DNA of 64,000 nt. Source: Vibrio aquaticus. Lineage in GTDB: Bacteria; Pseudomonadota; Gammaproteobacteria; Enterobacterales; Vibrionaceae. Position numbers and translations under genes: made by a program. Of this stretch, positions 44,697 through 53,748 are shown piece by piece (position 1 is the stretch's first letter; every line of letters begins with the position of its first letter). The stretch spans positions 1,121,300-1,185,299 of the forward strand of contig NZ_RXZH01000001.1 of NCBI RefSeq assembly GCF_003970385.1. Reading direction: 5' to 3'. The notes below the pieces were generated by a model. It saw only the letters and a list, made by a program, of their open reading frames with translations. It was not told where the DNA came from and made no database searches.

Positions 44697-45143
44697 TTAG
44701 TGGTGGTGTTTCATACCACTCATGACTTTTTTGATAGGTGCAGTGAACGTCTGCTTTTGTCCGTTGGCAAACGTCACTTGAACGTCAATTTCTTCACCTT
44801 CAACCAATGGCTTTTTCAGATCAAACAGCATGATGTGAAGGCTACCTGGCTTGAGCTCAACGCTTCCTTTAGCTGGAATCTCAATGCGGTCGATTTGGCG
44901 CATCTTCATCACATCGCCTTCTTTTAGTACGTCGTGTAACTCAACTTTTCCTGCCGCATCCGTCGAAGCAGAGACGATATAACGAGGTTGTTCACTGCGA
45001 TTCATTAGTTCGGTAAATACCGCACTGGTAGCCGCATTTGGTGGCGTTGCACGAGCGTAAGCATGGTGAGCCATGATATCCATTTTTGCATGAGCAAGTG
45101 GGCTGAGTGTTAACGCGGCTAAAAGGAGGGCTTTTATTTTCAT
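44697..45143 (-). CDS. Periplasmic copper chaperone PCu(A)C
   Basis: A 148-residue exported protein with signal peptide (to about 20, SPLAHA-K). It has the PCu(A)C copper motif H-M-X10-M-X21-H-X-M as HDVLKEGDVMKMRQ and LKPGSLHIMLFDL. It ends in a Met- and His-rich tail (KVMSGMKHHH) that can also hold Cu(I). It carries copper to cytochrome oxidase CuA assembly, where the SCO1 protein just upstream cooperates. Last gene of a three-gene operon. Confidence 0.93.
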   Translation of the reverse strand: MKIKALLLAALTLSPLAHAKMDIMAHHAYARATPPNAATSAVFTELMNRSEQPRYIVSASTDAAGKVELHDVLKEGDVMKMRQIDRIEIPAKGSVELKPGSLHIMLFDLKKPLVEGEEIDVQVTFANGQKQTFTAPIKKVMSGMKHHH

Positions 45144-45146
45144 AAT

Positions 45147-45737
45147 CTACTCTTTGGAAGTAATGGTTTTAAAGGCTTCAACCAGCGGTGCTGGTGTTAA
45201 AGTATGTGGCACTTTCGTAATCAATGTGCCATCTGGTTTTAAGAAGTAGAAATACGAGCTGTGATCAAGCGTGTATTTCAACTCTGAGTTTTCTAATTCG
45301 GTCTTACGGAAAATCACGCCGTATTTGTGTGCTAGCGGGGTTGTGACGTCAAGCGGTGCAGAAAGCCCTTCAATCATTGGGTGAAAGTATTGAGCGTATT
45401 GGAAAGAGTCGGCTGCAGCATCACGTTCTGGATCGAGGGAAACGAATATTGGGCGAAAGTGCTGCTTTGTTTGTTCATCAACTTGATTGAGCGCGCCAGC
45501 CAGCATTGCGAGTGATGTTGGGCATACGTCTGGGCAACGTGTGAAACCAAAATAGACTACGCGAGTACGTTGATCATTGGCATCAAAAATTGACACCGGT
45601 TGGTTGTCTTTACCAAACAGAGTGACAGATTCATTGTTACTCGCTGTCGTGCTAGAAGGCTGGAGATCGAGATAACTTTTTACACCCAACCCGAGCGCAA
45701 AAGCCGAAAGTAAAATCAAAACCCAATTCTTGCTCAT
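45147..45737 (-). CDS. SCO1/SenC family cytochrome oxidase assembly protein
   Basis: A 196-residue membrane-tethered thioredoxin-fold protein. One N-terminal hydrophobic anchor (about 4-20) precedes the fold. The metal/thiol motif FGFTRCPDVCPTSL and the later conserved His (LDHSSYFYFLKPDG) are both present, as needed to bind copper and reduce the CuA site. Four bases overlap it with the hypothetical gene upstream, and 3 bases separate it from the PCu(A)C gene, indicating a tight operon. Confidence 0.94.
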   Translation of the reverse strand: MSKNWVLILLSAFALGLGVKSYLDLQPSSTTASNNESVTLFGKDNQPVSIFDANDQRTRVVYFGFTRCPDVCPTSLAMLAGALNQVDEQTKQHFRPIFVSLDPERDAAADSFQYAQYFHPMIEGLSAPLDVTTPLAHKYGVIFRKTELENSELKYTLDHSSYFYFLKPDGTLITKVPHTLTPAPLVEAFKTITSKE

Positions 45738-46159
45738 CGTTCCATCCTAATTGATGTGTTAATAGAGGTGTCGCCATCACTGATTGTACCGTACCAAGTC
45801 ATGGCGTCTGTGGTACAAACCGGTAGGATGATTTGTCCTGAAAATTGGCCAGTTGCAGTTCGCTCAAGTGTAAACAGGACATTACCCATATCCATCTCGT
45901 AACCTTGCATCGAAACGACAAGCTTGTCGCTACGAGCATCAGGCCAGTCAACTTGGACAAGCGTTGGAACGAGGGGTTGGCTGGTGGATTTATTGGCTTT
46001 TACTGTGACGGATTGTTGGGTACAAGGTTCGGTTGAGACCAAACAATAATCATCTAGAGAGACAGGTGTTTGACCTTGAAGCAGCTTCAGTAGGTCGCCA
46101 GCAAAAAAGCCCACGGCTACGGTTAAGACAATAAGCAGTAATTTCGCGATAGAAGGCAT
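45734..46159 (-). CDS. Hypothetical anchored periplasmic protein of the copper operon
   Basis: A 141-residue protein with an uncleaved N-terminal TM segment (about 5-20, LLLIVLTVAVGFFAGDLL). The outer part is beta-rich with two Cys pairs (YCLVSTEPC and later VCTTDAMTWYG) and a MQGYEMDMGN stretch with Met residues. No family I can name, though small SCO-linked proteins of this layout occur in marine proteobacteria. Its stop overlaps the SCO1 start, so it leads the operon and probably acts with copper handling. Confidence 0.72.
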   Translation of the reverse strand: MPSIAKLLLIVLTVAVGFFAGDLLKLLQGQTPVSLDDYCLVSTEPCTQQSVTVKANKSTSQPLVPTLVQVDWPDARSDKLVVSMQGYEMDMGNVLFTLERTATGQFSGQIILPVCTTDAMTWYGTISDGDTSINTSIRMER

Positions 46160-46256
46160 CGTAGGTGTTCCATGTGTTTTATCGTCGCAATCCTAGCATA
46201 AAGGGTATCTAAAACTATGAGATTGCGAGCAAAACTGTGCGGCGTATCAACACGAC

Positions 46257-46790
46257 TTATTGCGCTCGTTTTATACCGTATATTGCATGATCCAAGATAC
46301 GGTCTTCGATCTTTTCTTGGTGAGTGAGAATACCCTCTAATGTCATCCCAACGCGTTCAGCGACACGGCGGCTTGGCAGATTGTCGACCGCTGCAGACAG
46401 CTGTACTTTCTTCATGTCAAAGTCATTAAACGCGATATTAATCAGGTGTTGAACCACGCGGGTAATGATGCCTTTGCCTTGATGGTCTTGAGAAAGCCAA
46501 TAGCCTACTTCGGCGCATTTTGTGTCGTGGTTAATTGTGTTGAAACTGCAGTTTCCAACAATATTTCCTTTATAAACAATGGCACAGGTCATCGATTTTC
46601 CCTCAGCGTATTCATGCAGAACTCGTTGGAGAAACAGACGGAAGTCTTGTTCACGATTGCATATTTTTGGCCAGGCTAACCACTGAGAAAGGTAATTTAT
46701 CTGGTCATAGACGATATCCGCATAATCAGCCGCGAAAGATTCTTGGACCAGAGCGATAGAGAGCTCGTCATCAATTCGATTTGTGAACAT
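46257..46790 (-). CDS. GNAT-family N-acetyltransferase (RimL-like)
   Basis: A 177-residue acetyltransferase of the RimJ/RimL/YdaF group that moves acetyl from acetyl-CoA to an amine. It shows the fold's order: DYADIVYDQINYLSQWLAWP, IVGNCSFNTINHDTKCAEVGYWLSQDHQGKGIITRVV (the acetyl-CoA-binding QxxGxG-type loop) and NLPSRRVAERVGMTLEG. The substrate may be a ribosomal protein or a small amine. A good GAGGT ribosome site precedes it. Nothing adjacent points to a substrate. Confidence 0.85.
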   Translation of the reverse strand: MFTNRIDDELSIALVQESFAADYADIVYDQINYLSQWLAWPKICNREQDFRLFLQRVLHEYAEGKSMTCAIVYKGNIVGNCSFNTINHDTKCAEVGYWLSQDHQGKGIITRVVQHLINIAFNDFDMKKVQLSAAVDNLPSRRVAERVGMTLEGILTHQEKIEDRILDHAIYGIKRAQ

Positions 46791-47009
46791 GGTGTTACCT
46801 CATGCAGTTTCAAACGTCTAACCTATCAAAACACAAAAGTGATGGCTATAACATATTGTTGTATAACTATTTTATTTCTAGCACGAAAAAATGGCAGTAC
46901 ACTCCTTAAGTCACAAATTTGTAAATAACCATAAGTTACTTGTGGTTTATGTTGTTTCTCATCGATATCCTTGTTGCGTCAAAAATCATTTCTATAAATT
47001 ATAATAATT

Positions 47010-48284
47010 ATGAACTTTCATAAGGATGATGTCAGTGTCGACATGCACCGCGTGCTGTTTGAAATCGCTTATGCTCTAGACGCAGTGGGCCACGATGAAA
47101 CCTATCATGGTCATCGTGTCGCTTATATTGCTTATCAATGTGCGGTAAAACTTGGTTGGGATGAAGAAAAGTCGCGCATGGCGTTTTCACTAGGCCTAAT
47201 TCATGACTGTGGTGTTTCTGAAAGCAAAGAGCTTAACATTTTGTTGAGTGCTTTTGTGCCAAAGAATACCGAGCGCCATTGTATGAAAGGCTATGAGCTG
47301 CTGTTGAAATGTGGCCCGCTTAAGAAATTTGCCGTTCCCGTTCTCTATCACCATACGCCGTGGGAGCAGCTCGCCTCAATTCCCTATATTAGCCCAAGTG
47401 ATAAGTCACTTGCTTCCTTGGTATTTCTTGCTGACCGAGTGGATTATTTACATCGCTCTCAACCCGTTGATGGTTATGGTAACGTCACTTCACAGACCAA
47501 ACGGCAGATTGCTTCAGAGCTTGTGGACAATGCGGGTGCTATGTTTGAGCCTCAGCAAGTTCAAGCAATGGGTGAACTTTTACAGTGTGATGATTTTTGG
47601 TTTTCGATGGAATCTCGCCATATAGAGAGTTTGTCAGATAAGTTTGTTGAGACAGGCAGCAAAATGGCGAGTACAGGTCTCGAGGACTCAATCTCAGTCG
47701 CTGAACTGTTTGCTCAGATAGTGGATGCGAAAAGCTCATTTACTTACCAGCACTCTTACCATGTAGCCAGACTGGCTGAATTTTTAGCGCAGAAGCTGGG
47801 ATACGACTCTAGATCTTGCCGAATGTTGTATCTCGCAGGTTTGATTCACGATATCGGCAAGCTAAAGACACCAAGCAAGATTCTGCATAAGGCAGATGCA
47901 CTGACGGAAGATGAGTATCGCTGTATCAAGCGACATGCTACAGATTCTCGGCATGCATTGGAAAATATGTTCCATCAATCAAGCATCATTGATTGGGCGG
48001 CGAATCACCATGAGCGACTTGATGGGTCGGGTTACCCACTAGGGCTGACAAAAGAACAGCTTGATGGCCCTAGTCGTTTGGTCGCGGTGACGGATGTATT
48101 CCAAGCTCTCACTCAATCGAGACCTTATCGTGCGGGACTTTCTCTCGAAGAGAGCATGAGCATTTTGAAATCATTAGTTGATGAAGAAAAGCTCGATCGG
48201 ACGATATTTAATTGTGTGGATACTTATCGTGACCAGTGTTATCGAATTTCTACTGGGTGCGAAGAACAATTAGAGCCAGCGTAA
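47010..48284 (+). CDS. HD-GYP domain c-di-GMP phosphodiesterase with tandem HD domains
   Basis: A 424-residue cytosolic protein with two HD-type domains. The first (about 20-130) holds LIHDCGVSE and a HHTPWE-type pair. The second (about 235-400) is a full HD-GYP: HSYHVARLAEFLAQKLGYD, GLIHDIGKLKTPSKILHK, KRHATDSRHAL and HHERLDGSGYP, all metal and signature residues present. It should break c-di-GMP to GMP. No sensor domain or TM is visible. No good ribosome site was found before the ATG. A terminator overlaps the end of the gene. Confidence 0.9.
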   Translation: MNFHKDDVSVDMHRVLFEIAYALDAVGHDETYHGHRVAYIAYQCAVKLGWDEEKSRMAFSLGLIHDCGVSESKELNILLSAFVPKNTERHCMKGYELLLKCGPLKKFAVPVLYHHTPWEQLASIPYISPSDKSLASLVFLADRVDYLHRSQPVDGYGNVTSQTKRQIASELVDNAGAMFEPQQVQAMGELLQCDDFWFSMESRHIESLSDKFVETGSKMASTGLEDSISVAELFAQIVDAKSSFTYQHSYHVARLAEFLAQKLGYDSRSCRMLYLAGLIHDIGKLKTPSKILHKADALTEDEYRCIKRHATDSRHALENMFHQSSIIDWAANHHERLDGSGYPLGLTKEQLDGPSRLVAVTDVFQALTQSRPYRAGLSLEESMSILKSLVDEEKLDRTIFNCVDTYRDQCYRISTGCEEQLEPA

Positions 48285-48302
48285 GGGTACGCTGGCTCGG
48301 TT
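48273..48302 (+). terminator. Terminator overlapping the HD-GYP stop codon
   Basis: GAGCCAGCGTA and TACGCTGGCTC pair perfectly over 11 bp around AGGG (48273-48298), followed by GGTTTTC. The stem includes the last codons of the gene and its stop. Confidence 0.7.
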
Positions 48303-48303
48303 T

Positions 48304-48951
48304 TCATGACTTACCGTTAATGTAAGCTTTAAAGCGTTGCTGAGTTTCAGCGTCTGCTTTGGCATACCAGAAATGAAGCATTTCTTCGGCCGTTGTTGCA
48401 GCGGCTTTGCTGTCTCCTTCAGGCAGTTTAGCCGGAAGAGTCACAGGGGCAACCACTGCCGTTGATAGTGCAGCGATACCACCTTTACGGTTGTATTCAG
48501 CCAGTTCTAACTGGTGATTTCGACCGATTTGCATTCCGTCTTTTACCAATTTGTCTTTCTTCACCGCGATCGTATCGCCATCAGTTGTCTTAAGATCCCA
48601 AGTGACGTTGCGAATCTGCTTTTTAGCGTCATGTTCGTTTCGATAGGTTGGGAGGTCAATTTCAAGGTTGGTGTTTTCAGACGTAAAAGTACCAATAATA
48701 GGGTCACTTTCTAAGATGATGCGATCTTTACCTTGATCAAAGTAAGGGTTGTAGGTGAATAAGATTTGATTCTCACCATCTGGCAGGGTCAGTGTTTTCG
48801 CTGCTGAAAAAAAGCTACCAGACAATTCTGGTTTCGCGTCGTTGACGACTAATACATCCACAGTATCAGGGATAGTGATCGTTACATCGGCATTAGCAAA
48901 CGCGCTGAGACCTAGCGCAACTGAAGCAAGTAGTGTTGTTTTAATTTTCAT
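48304..48951 (-). CDS. DUF2057 (YccT-like) exported protein
   Basis: A 215-residue secreted protein with signal peptide (to about 22, ANA-D). The mature part fits DUF2057: VTITIPDTVDVLVVNDAK, LPDGENQILFTYNP (a conserved motif of the family) and IGTFTSENTNLEIDLP. Strands dominate, so an all-beta fold is likely. It is not placed in an operon. Function unknown. Confidence 0.87.
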   Translation of the reverse strand: MKIKTTLLASVALGLSAFANADVTITIPDTVDVLVVNDAKPELSGSFFSAAKTLTLPDGENQILFTYNPYFDQGKDRIILESDPIIGTFTSENTNLEIDLPTYRNEHDAKKQIRNVTWDLKTTDGDTIAVKKDKLVKDGMQIGRNHQLELAEYNRKGGIAALSTAVVAPVTLPAKLPEGDSKAAATTAEEMLHFWYAKADAETQQRFKAYINGKS

Positions 48952-49174
48952 TTGAGTTTCCTAATAAACAGGCACTTAACCCAAAGAGAGTGCCTAGCTT
49001 GAGCAATGTTTGCAATCGACAAATGTAAGAAGTTAGAAAATTTCACGAAAGTTTCATTATTGATTTGGCCCGTTTCATTTTGTTAGTTTATAAAATTGAG
49101 CTACGTTTCACGGAAATAGGGGCAGCCTATCTACTATATTGTAAGCATGTTCAATTCATCAGGAGGATAGCGCT

Positions 49175-49276
49175 ATGGCATACCAAACTATGTTAGACAG
49201 CAGACTAGTGTTGTCGCCATGGTACAACTTGGACTACACCCTTTCTCTTCTAAGTAAAGAATCTCTGCTTCGTTAA
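49175..49276 (+). CDS. tnaC: TnaC-type leader peptide of tryptophanase
   Basis: A 33-codon ORF upstream of tnaA with a strong ribosome site (AGGAGG, 8 bases before the ATG). It holds WYNLD (Trp16 to Asp20), matching the WFNID motif that senses free tryptophan in the ribosome tunnel of E. coli TnaC. It ends in SLLSKESLLR. The Pro that follows the Trp by 12 residues in the E. coli and Proteus leaders is here a Lys. The 98 bases from stop to tnaA should hold the Rho entry and the stalling-dependent readthrough. A weak CRP-like sequence (TGAGCTACGTTTCACG) lies upstream. Confidence 0.75.
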   Translation: MAYQTMLDSRLVLSPWYNLDYTLSLLSKESLLR

Positions 49277-49374
49277 TTCCCCTTAGACGCCTCTGGCGTT
49301 AATTAGTCTTATTTTATTTACCCACCGCTCGACACTTCGAACGCGGTGAGCACTGATTTATCTAAAGGAAATTA

Positions 49375-50775
49375 ATGATGAAACGTATCCCTGAACCTTT
49401 CCGCATCAAAATGGTTGAACCTATCAAAATGACGACGTGGGATGACCGAGTCGAAGCTTTGAATGCGGCGGGATTGAACCCCTTTCTCTTACGCAGTGAC
49501 GATGTCTATATTGACCTTCTAACAGATTCTGGCACTGGTGCCATGAGTGACAATCAGTGGGCAGGTATCATGATGGGCGATGAGTCCTATGCGGGTAGCC
49601 GAAACTATTACAATCTTTGTGCGGCGGTTGAGCATTTCTTTGGTTATAAACTGACTGTTCCAGCACACCAAGGTCGAGGCGCAGAGCAGATCCTTTTCCC
49701 AGCCTTAATTGAACGAATGAAGTCAGTGCGCGGAGGTACTGAGCCGGTGTTTATCTCGAATTATCACTTTGACACAACGGCTGGCCATATCGAGCTTAAT
49801 GGTGGCAAAGCGATTAATGTGGTGGATAAACACGCCTTCGATACAACAACCCCCTATGACTGGAAAGGTAACTTCGACCTAGAACAGCTAGAAGCGACTA
49901 TCGAAAAACATGGCTCAGAAAACATTTGTGCGATCATTACGACCGTAACTTGTAATAGCTCGGGTGGTCAGCCTGTGTCGATGGCTAATATGAGAGCGGT
50001 CTATGAAATCGCAACCAAGAACGACATTCCTGTTGTGATTGACTCGGCTCGCTACTGTGAAAACGCTTACTTTATTAAACAAAGAGAAGAGGGATACCAA
50101 GACAAGTCGATTTTAGAGATCATTCGTGAGATGTATCAGTATGGCGATATGCTCACTATGTCTGCTAAGAAAGATCCGATGGTTAATATTGGCGGCCTTT
50201 GTTGTATTCGTGATCATGAAGAGCTGTTCCAAGCGGTGCAGACTCGCTGTGTACCAATGGAAGGCTTTGTCACTTATGGCGGTATGGCTGGTCGAGATAT
50301 GGAAGCGTTAGCCCGTGGTCTTTATGAAGGGGCAGATGAGGACTACCTTCACTATCGAATCAGTCAGGTAGAGTACCTGGGTGAGAGATTGCGTGAAGGA
50401 GGGATCCCGATTCAGTACCCAACAGGTGGCCATGCGGTGTTTGTCGATGCTGCGAAAATCTTACCGCATATTCCGGCTGAGCAGTTCCCAGCACAGGTAC
50501 TGTGTAACGCGCTTTATCTTGAAGCTGGGATTCGCGCTGTAGAAATCGGCTCGCTATTGCTTGGTCGTGATCCTGAAACGGGTGAACAGAAAGCGTCGGA
50601 GTTAGAACTGATGCGTTTGACCATTCCACGCCGCGTGTACACCAATGACCACATGGACTACATTGCCGACGCGATCATAGCGCTGAAAGAGCGAGCTCAT
50701 GAGCTCAAAGGGTTAACTTTTGACTACGAGCCACCGGTTCTGCGCCATTTCACGGCACGTTTTAAATCACTTTAA
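49375..50775 (+). CDS. tnaA: Tryptophanase (tryptophan indole-lyase)
   Basis: A 466-residue PLP enzyme that splits tryptophan to indole, pyruvate and ammonia, producing the indole signal. It starts [19 protein letters not shown], close to E. coli TnaA, and has the PLP loop [14 protein letters not shown] (Lys 266 or so), [16 protein letters not shown], and [21 protein letters not shown]. Length equals that of E. coli (471). Translation likely starts at 49375 or 49378. No tnaB permease gene follows, only a hairpin and then the chitinase, so tryptophan import is coded elsewhere. Confidence 0.97.
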   Translation: MMKRIPEPFRIKMVEPIKMTTWDDRVEALNAAGLNPFLLRSDDVYIDLLTDSGTGAMSDNQWAGIMMGDESYAGSRNYYNLCAAVEHFFGYKLTVPAHQGRGAEQILFPALIERMKSVRGGTEPVFISNYHFDTTAGHIELNGGKAINVVDKHAFDTTTPYDWKGNFDLEQLEATIEKHGSENICAIITTVTCNSSGGQPVSMANMRAVYEIATKNDIPVVIDSARYCENAYFIKQREEGYQDKSILEIIREMYQYGDMLTMSAKKDPMVNIGGLCCIRDHEELFQAVQTRCVPMEGFVTYGGMAGRDMEALARGLYEGADEDYLHYRISQVEYLGERLREGGIPIQYPTGGHAVFVDAAKILPHIPAEQFPAQVLCNALYLEAGIRAVEIGSLLLGRDPETGEQKASELELMRLTIPRRVYTNDHMDYIADAIIALKERAHELKGLTFDYEPPVLRHFTARFKSL

Positions 50776-50783
50776 TCTTTATC

Positions 50784-50814
50784 GCACTGTTACCAATGCC
50801 ATTGGTGGCAGTGC
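50784..50814 (+). terminator. Hairpin after tnaA, likely terminator
   Basis: GCACTG and CAGTGC enclose a second ACCAAT/ATTGGT pairing, giving an extended stem (50784-50814) followed by TCTATTCTTTAT. The U-tract is weak. Confidence 0.55.
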
Positions 50815-51099
50815 TCTATTCTTTATATGTCTGTGATGTTAGTTCTACATTCTGCTAATTATTGATATGTATGTAATTATTCTGCAGCAGCTAGAATTTA
50901 TAAATTTCTGACTCAAGGTTCAATTTGCAATGTAACAACTTGTTAACGTTAAGATGATTTTTGACCTTGCCTCGAATTTAGTTTTTATTTTTTCTATCTA
51001 AAAAAAAGTCTCTTCAATACTGATGTTGATGTTTCCGAATTGCGGAAACAGATTTGGCCCGATCTTGGGGCAAATATTCAAGGAATGAGAGAAATAGGT
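50815..51099 (+). promoter_or_regulatory. Untranslated region upstream of the chitinase gene
   Basis: This AT-rich gap probably holds the chitinase promoter. TTGACC at about 50962 with TTTATT 17 bases further on is a possible sigma-70 pair. I see no other motif or gene, and no clear ChiS-type operator could be named. Confidence 0.3.
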
Positions 51100-53637
51100 A
51101 TGAATCGTATAACTTTATGCGCTGCAGGTGTTGCTTTAGCGGTATCAAGCGCAGCGATGGCGGCCCCTTCAGCACCGAGTGTTGATGTCTATGGCTCAAA
51201 CAATCTTCAGTTTTCTAAGATTGAATTAGCGATGGAAACAACCTCTGGTTACAACCAAATGGTGAAGTATCACGAAGAAGCAGATATCACCGTTAAGTTT
51301 AATCAGTGGAGTGGCGAAACAGGTGACACATATAAAATCTACTTTGATGGCGTAGAAGTAGCGACAGGCCCAATCACGGGCAGTCAAACAAGCGCGAACT
51401 TTAAGTATGGTCAAGGTGGTCTGTATCAAATGACTATCGAGGCCTGTGGCACTTCGGGTTGTAGTACCAGTGCACCAGCGGAAATCGTTGTTGCTGATAC
51501 AGATGGTTCACACTTGAAACCACTGACGATGAACATCGACCCAAACAATAAATCTTACAATACAGACCCTAACACTGTTGTTGGTACTTACTTTGTTGAA
51601 TGGGGTATCTATGGTCGTGACTATACGGTCGATAACCTACCTGCAGACAACTTAACGCATATTTTGTATGGATTTATCCCTATTTGTGGTCCGAACGAAT
51701 CTGTCAAATCGGTAGGTGGTAACAGTTTCAATGCCCTCATGACTGCGTGTCAGGGTGTGCCTGATTATGAAGTTGTTATCCATGACCCTTGGGCTGCTTT
51801 CCAGAAAAGTTTCCCTCAAGCTGGCCATGAATACAGCTCACCAATTAAGGGTAACTATGCCATGATGATGGCGCTAAAACAGCGCAACCCAGATCTTAAA
51901 ATTATCCCATCGATTGGTGGTTGGACCCTTTCTGACCCGTTTTTTGACTTTACCACCAAAGCAAATCGAGACACATTCGTTGCTTCTGTGAAGCGTTTCC
52001 TGACCACGTGGAAATTCTATGATGGTGTGGATATTGACTGGGAATTCCCTGGTGGCGGCGGTGCAGCAACTGACAGAGGTGATCCGGTAAATGATGGTCC
52101 TGCTTACATTGCGCTAATGCAAGAGCTACGAGTGATGCTTGATGAGCTTGAAGCGTCAACTGGCCGCACTTACGAACTGACTTCTGCAATTGGTGTCGGT
52201 CACGACAAGATTGAAGACGTGAACTATGGCGAAGCAATCCAGTACATGGATTACATCTTCGCGATGACTTATGACTTCTACGGTGGTTGGAACAACGTTG
52301 TTGGCCATCAAACGGCACTGTACTGTGGTAATTTCATGCGTCCAGGTCAATGTGACGGTACTGGTCTAGATGAAAATGGCGAACCATACAAAGGCCCTGC
52401 TTACACCTCTGATAACGGCATTCAACTTCTGCTCGCTCAGGGTGTTCCTGCTAGTAAGCTCGTTCTTGGTACTGCAATGTACGGTCGTGGTTGGGAAGGG
52501 GTAACGCCTGATACGCTTTCTGATCCTACCGACCCAATGACAGGTGTGGGTAATGGCAAGCTGAAAGGCTCTACCGCACAAGGCGTTTGGGAAGATGGTG
52601 TTATCGATTATAAAGGCATTAAATCCTTTATGCTTGGTGATAACAGTCAAGGTATCAATGGCTTCGAATATGGCTATGACGCGCAAGCAGAAGCGCCTTG
52701 GGTATGGAACCCAACAACGGGTCAGTTAATCACATTTGATGATGACCGCTCAGTGAAAGCCAAAGGTACGTATGTACGTGACCTAGGGCTTGCGGGTCTG
52801 TTCTCTTGGGAAATTGATGCAGATAACGGTGACATCCTAAATGCAATGCACGAAGGCTTAGCGGGTGGTCCACCGTTGAATCGTGATCCTGTGGCGAATG
52901 CGGGTGCGGATGTGACCGTTGTTGGTCCTGCAACAGTAACTTTAGACGGCACTGCTTCTAGCGACTCTGACGGTACAGTTGCGAGTTATCAATGGACTCA
53001 AGTTTCTGGAACGTCAGTAACTCTTGAGGGTGCAAACACAGCAACAGCGAGCTTTGCAGCTTCAGAAGTGGCTCAGACTGAAACTTTGAGCTTTAAACTG
53101 ACGGTAACGGACAACGAAGGTGCATCTGCATCTGATACGGTTGTTGTTACAGTTAACTCAAAAGACTTACCACCGCTAAACCAAGCACCAGTAGCGTCAG
53201 TCAGTGCGCCAGAAAACGTGAACGCAGGTGATGTTGTCGTCGTTGATGCCTCGGCTTCAAGTGATGCTGACAATGACACTCTAACGTTTGTATGGGATGT
53301 ACCTGCTGGTTTAGAGGCGACAGTTAGCGGCGCAACAGTCAGTTTTGTTGCTCCAGAGTACACGCAAGACACATCACTGACTTTCACTGTGACAGTGAGC
53401 GATGGTCAAGAGAGTGCGTCAGATTCCGCTGTTGTGGCAGTTGCTAAGTTCACATCAGGTGGCGAACTGTGTAGCAATCTGTGGCAAGCAGGTACGGTTT
53501 ACACTGGCGGCGATCAAGTTTCTTGGGCTGGTAAAGTTTGGGAAGCGAAATGGTGGACGAAAGGTGATGATCCTTCGAAGTCTGGTCAGTGGGGCGTATG
53601 GAAAGAAGTTGCTCCAGCAAACTGTTCAACTAACTAA
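51100..53637 (+). CDS. Secreted GH18 chitinase with PKD and chitin-binding domains
   Basis: An 845-residue extracellular enzyme that hydrolyses chitin. Signal peptide to about residue 22 (AAMA-A); ChiA-type N-terminal Fn3-like domain (about 25-130); GH18 barrel (about 150-560) with the catalytic DGVDIDWEFPGG (about 308-319; Glu is the acid) and the insertion between strands 7 and 8; two PKD repeats (about 590-780), and a C-terminal CBM5/12-like chitin-binding domain (WQAGTVYTGGDQVSWAGKVWEAKWW, WGVWKEV). The ATG at 51100 fits the signal peptide. No deletion or frameshift seen. Confidence 0.95.
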   Translation: MNRITLCAAGVALAVSSAAMAAPSAPSVDVYGSNNLQFSKIELAMETTSGYNQMVKYHEEADITVKFNQWSGETGDTYKIYFDGVEVATGPITGSQTSANFKYGQGGLYQMTIEACGTSGCSTSAPAEIVVADTDGSHLKPLTMNIDPNNKSYNTDPNTVVGTYFVEWGIYGRDYTVDNLPADNLTHILYGFIPICGPNESVKSVGGNSFNALMTACQGVPDYEVVIHDPWAAFQKSFPQAGHEYSSPIKGNYAMMMALKQRNPDLKIIPSIGGWTLSDPFFDFTTKANRDTFVASVKRFLTTWKFYDGVDIDWEFPGGGGAATDRGDPVNDGPAYIALMQELRVMLDELEASTGRTYELTSAIGVGHDKIEDVNYGEAIQYMDYIFAMTYDFYGGWNNVVGHQTALYCGNFMRPGQCDGTGLDENGEPYKGPAYTSDNGIQLLLAQGVPASKLVLGTAMYGRGWEGVTPDTLSDPTDPMTGVGNGKLKGSTAQGVWEDGVIDYKGIKSFMLGDNSQGINGFEYGYDAQAEAPWVWNPTTGQLITFDDDRSVKAKGTYVRDLGLAGLFSWEIDADNGDILNAMHEGLAGGPPLNRDPVANAGADVTVVGPATVTLDGTASSDSDGTVASYQWTQVSGTSVTLEGANTATASFAASEVAQTETLSFKLTVTDNEGASASDTVVVTVNSKDLPPLNQAPVASVSAPENVNAGDVVVVDASASSDADNDTLTFVWDVPAGLEATVSGATVSFVAPEYTQDTSLTFTVTVSDGQESASDSAVVAVAKFTSGGELCSNLWQAGTVYTGGDQVSWAGKVWEAKWWTKGDDPSKSGQWGVWKEVAPANCSTN

Positions 53638-53674
53638 TTACTAACAGTAAACCGATTTACGAGTAGTAAAACAA

Positions 53675-53709
53675 AAAGCCATTCGATGTAGAATCGAATG
53701 GCTTTCTTT
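53675..53709. terminator. Bidirectional terminator between chitinase and lap operon
   Basis: AAAGCCATTCGAT and ATCGAATGGCTTT pair over 13 bp around GTAGA (53675-53705). T-runs on both sides serve the chitinase (plus) and lapB (minus). Confidence 0.85.
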
Positions 53710-53748
53710 ATCGGTGAAAATCAGGCTAGAGCGCGATAATCGTAGTCA

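Noticed and set aside
49085..49130. CRP site upstream of tnaC (TGAGC-N6-TCACG)
   Set aside because: Only the right half is good; the left deviates in two key bases. Mentioned in the tnaC entry but not called as a feature.
51950..52318. Antisense frame in the chitinase barrel
   Set aside because: Composition-driven opening opposite a strong GH18 domain with no start signals.
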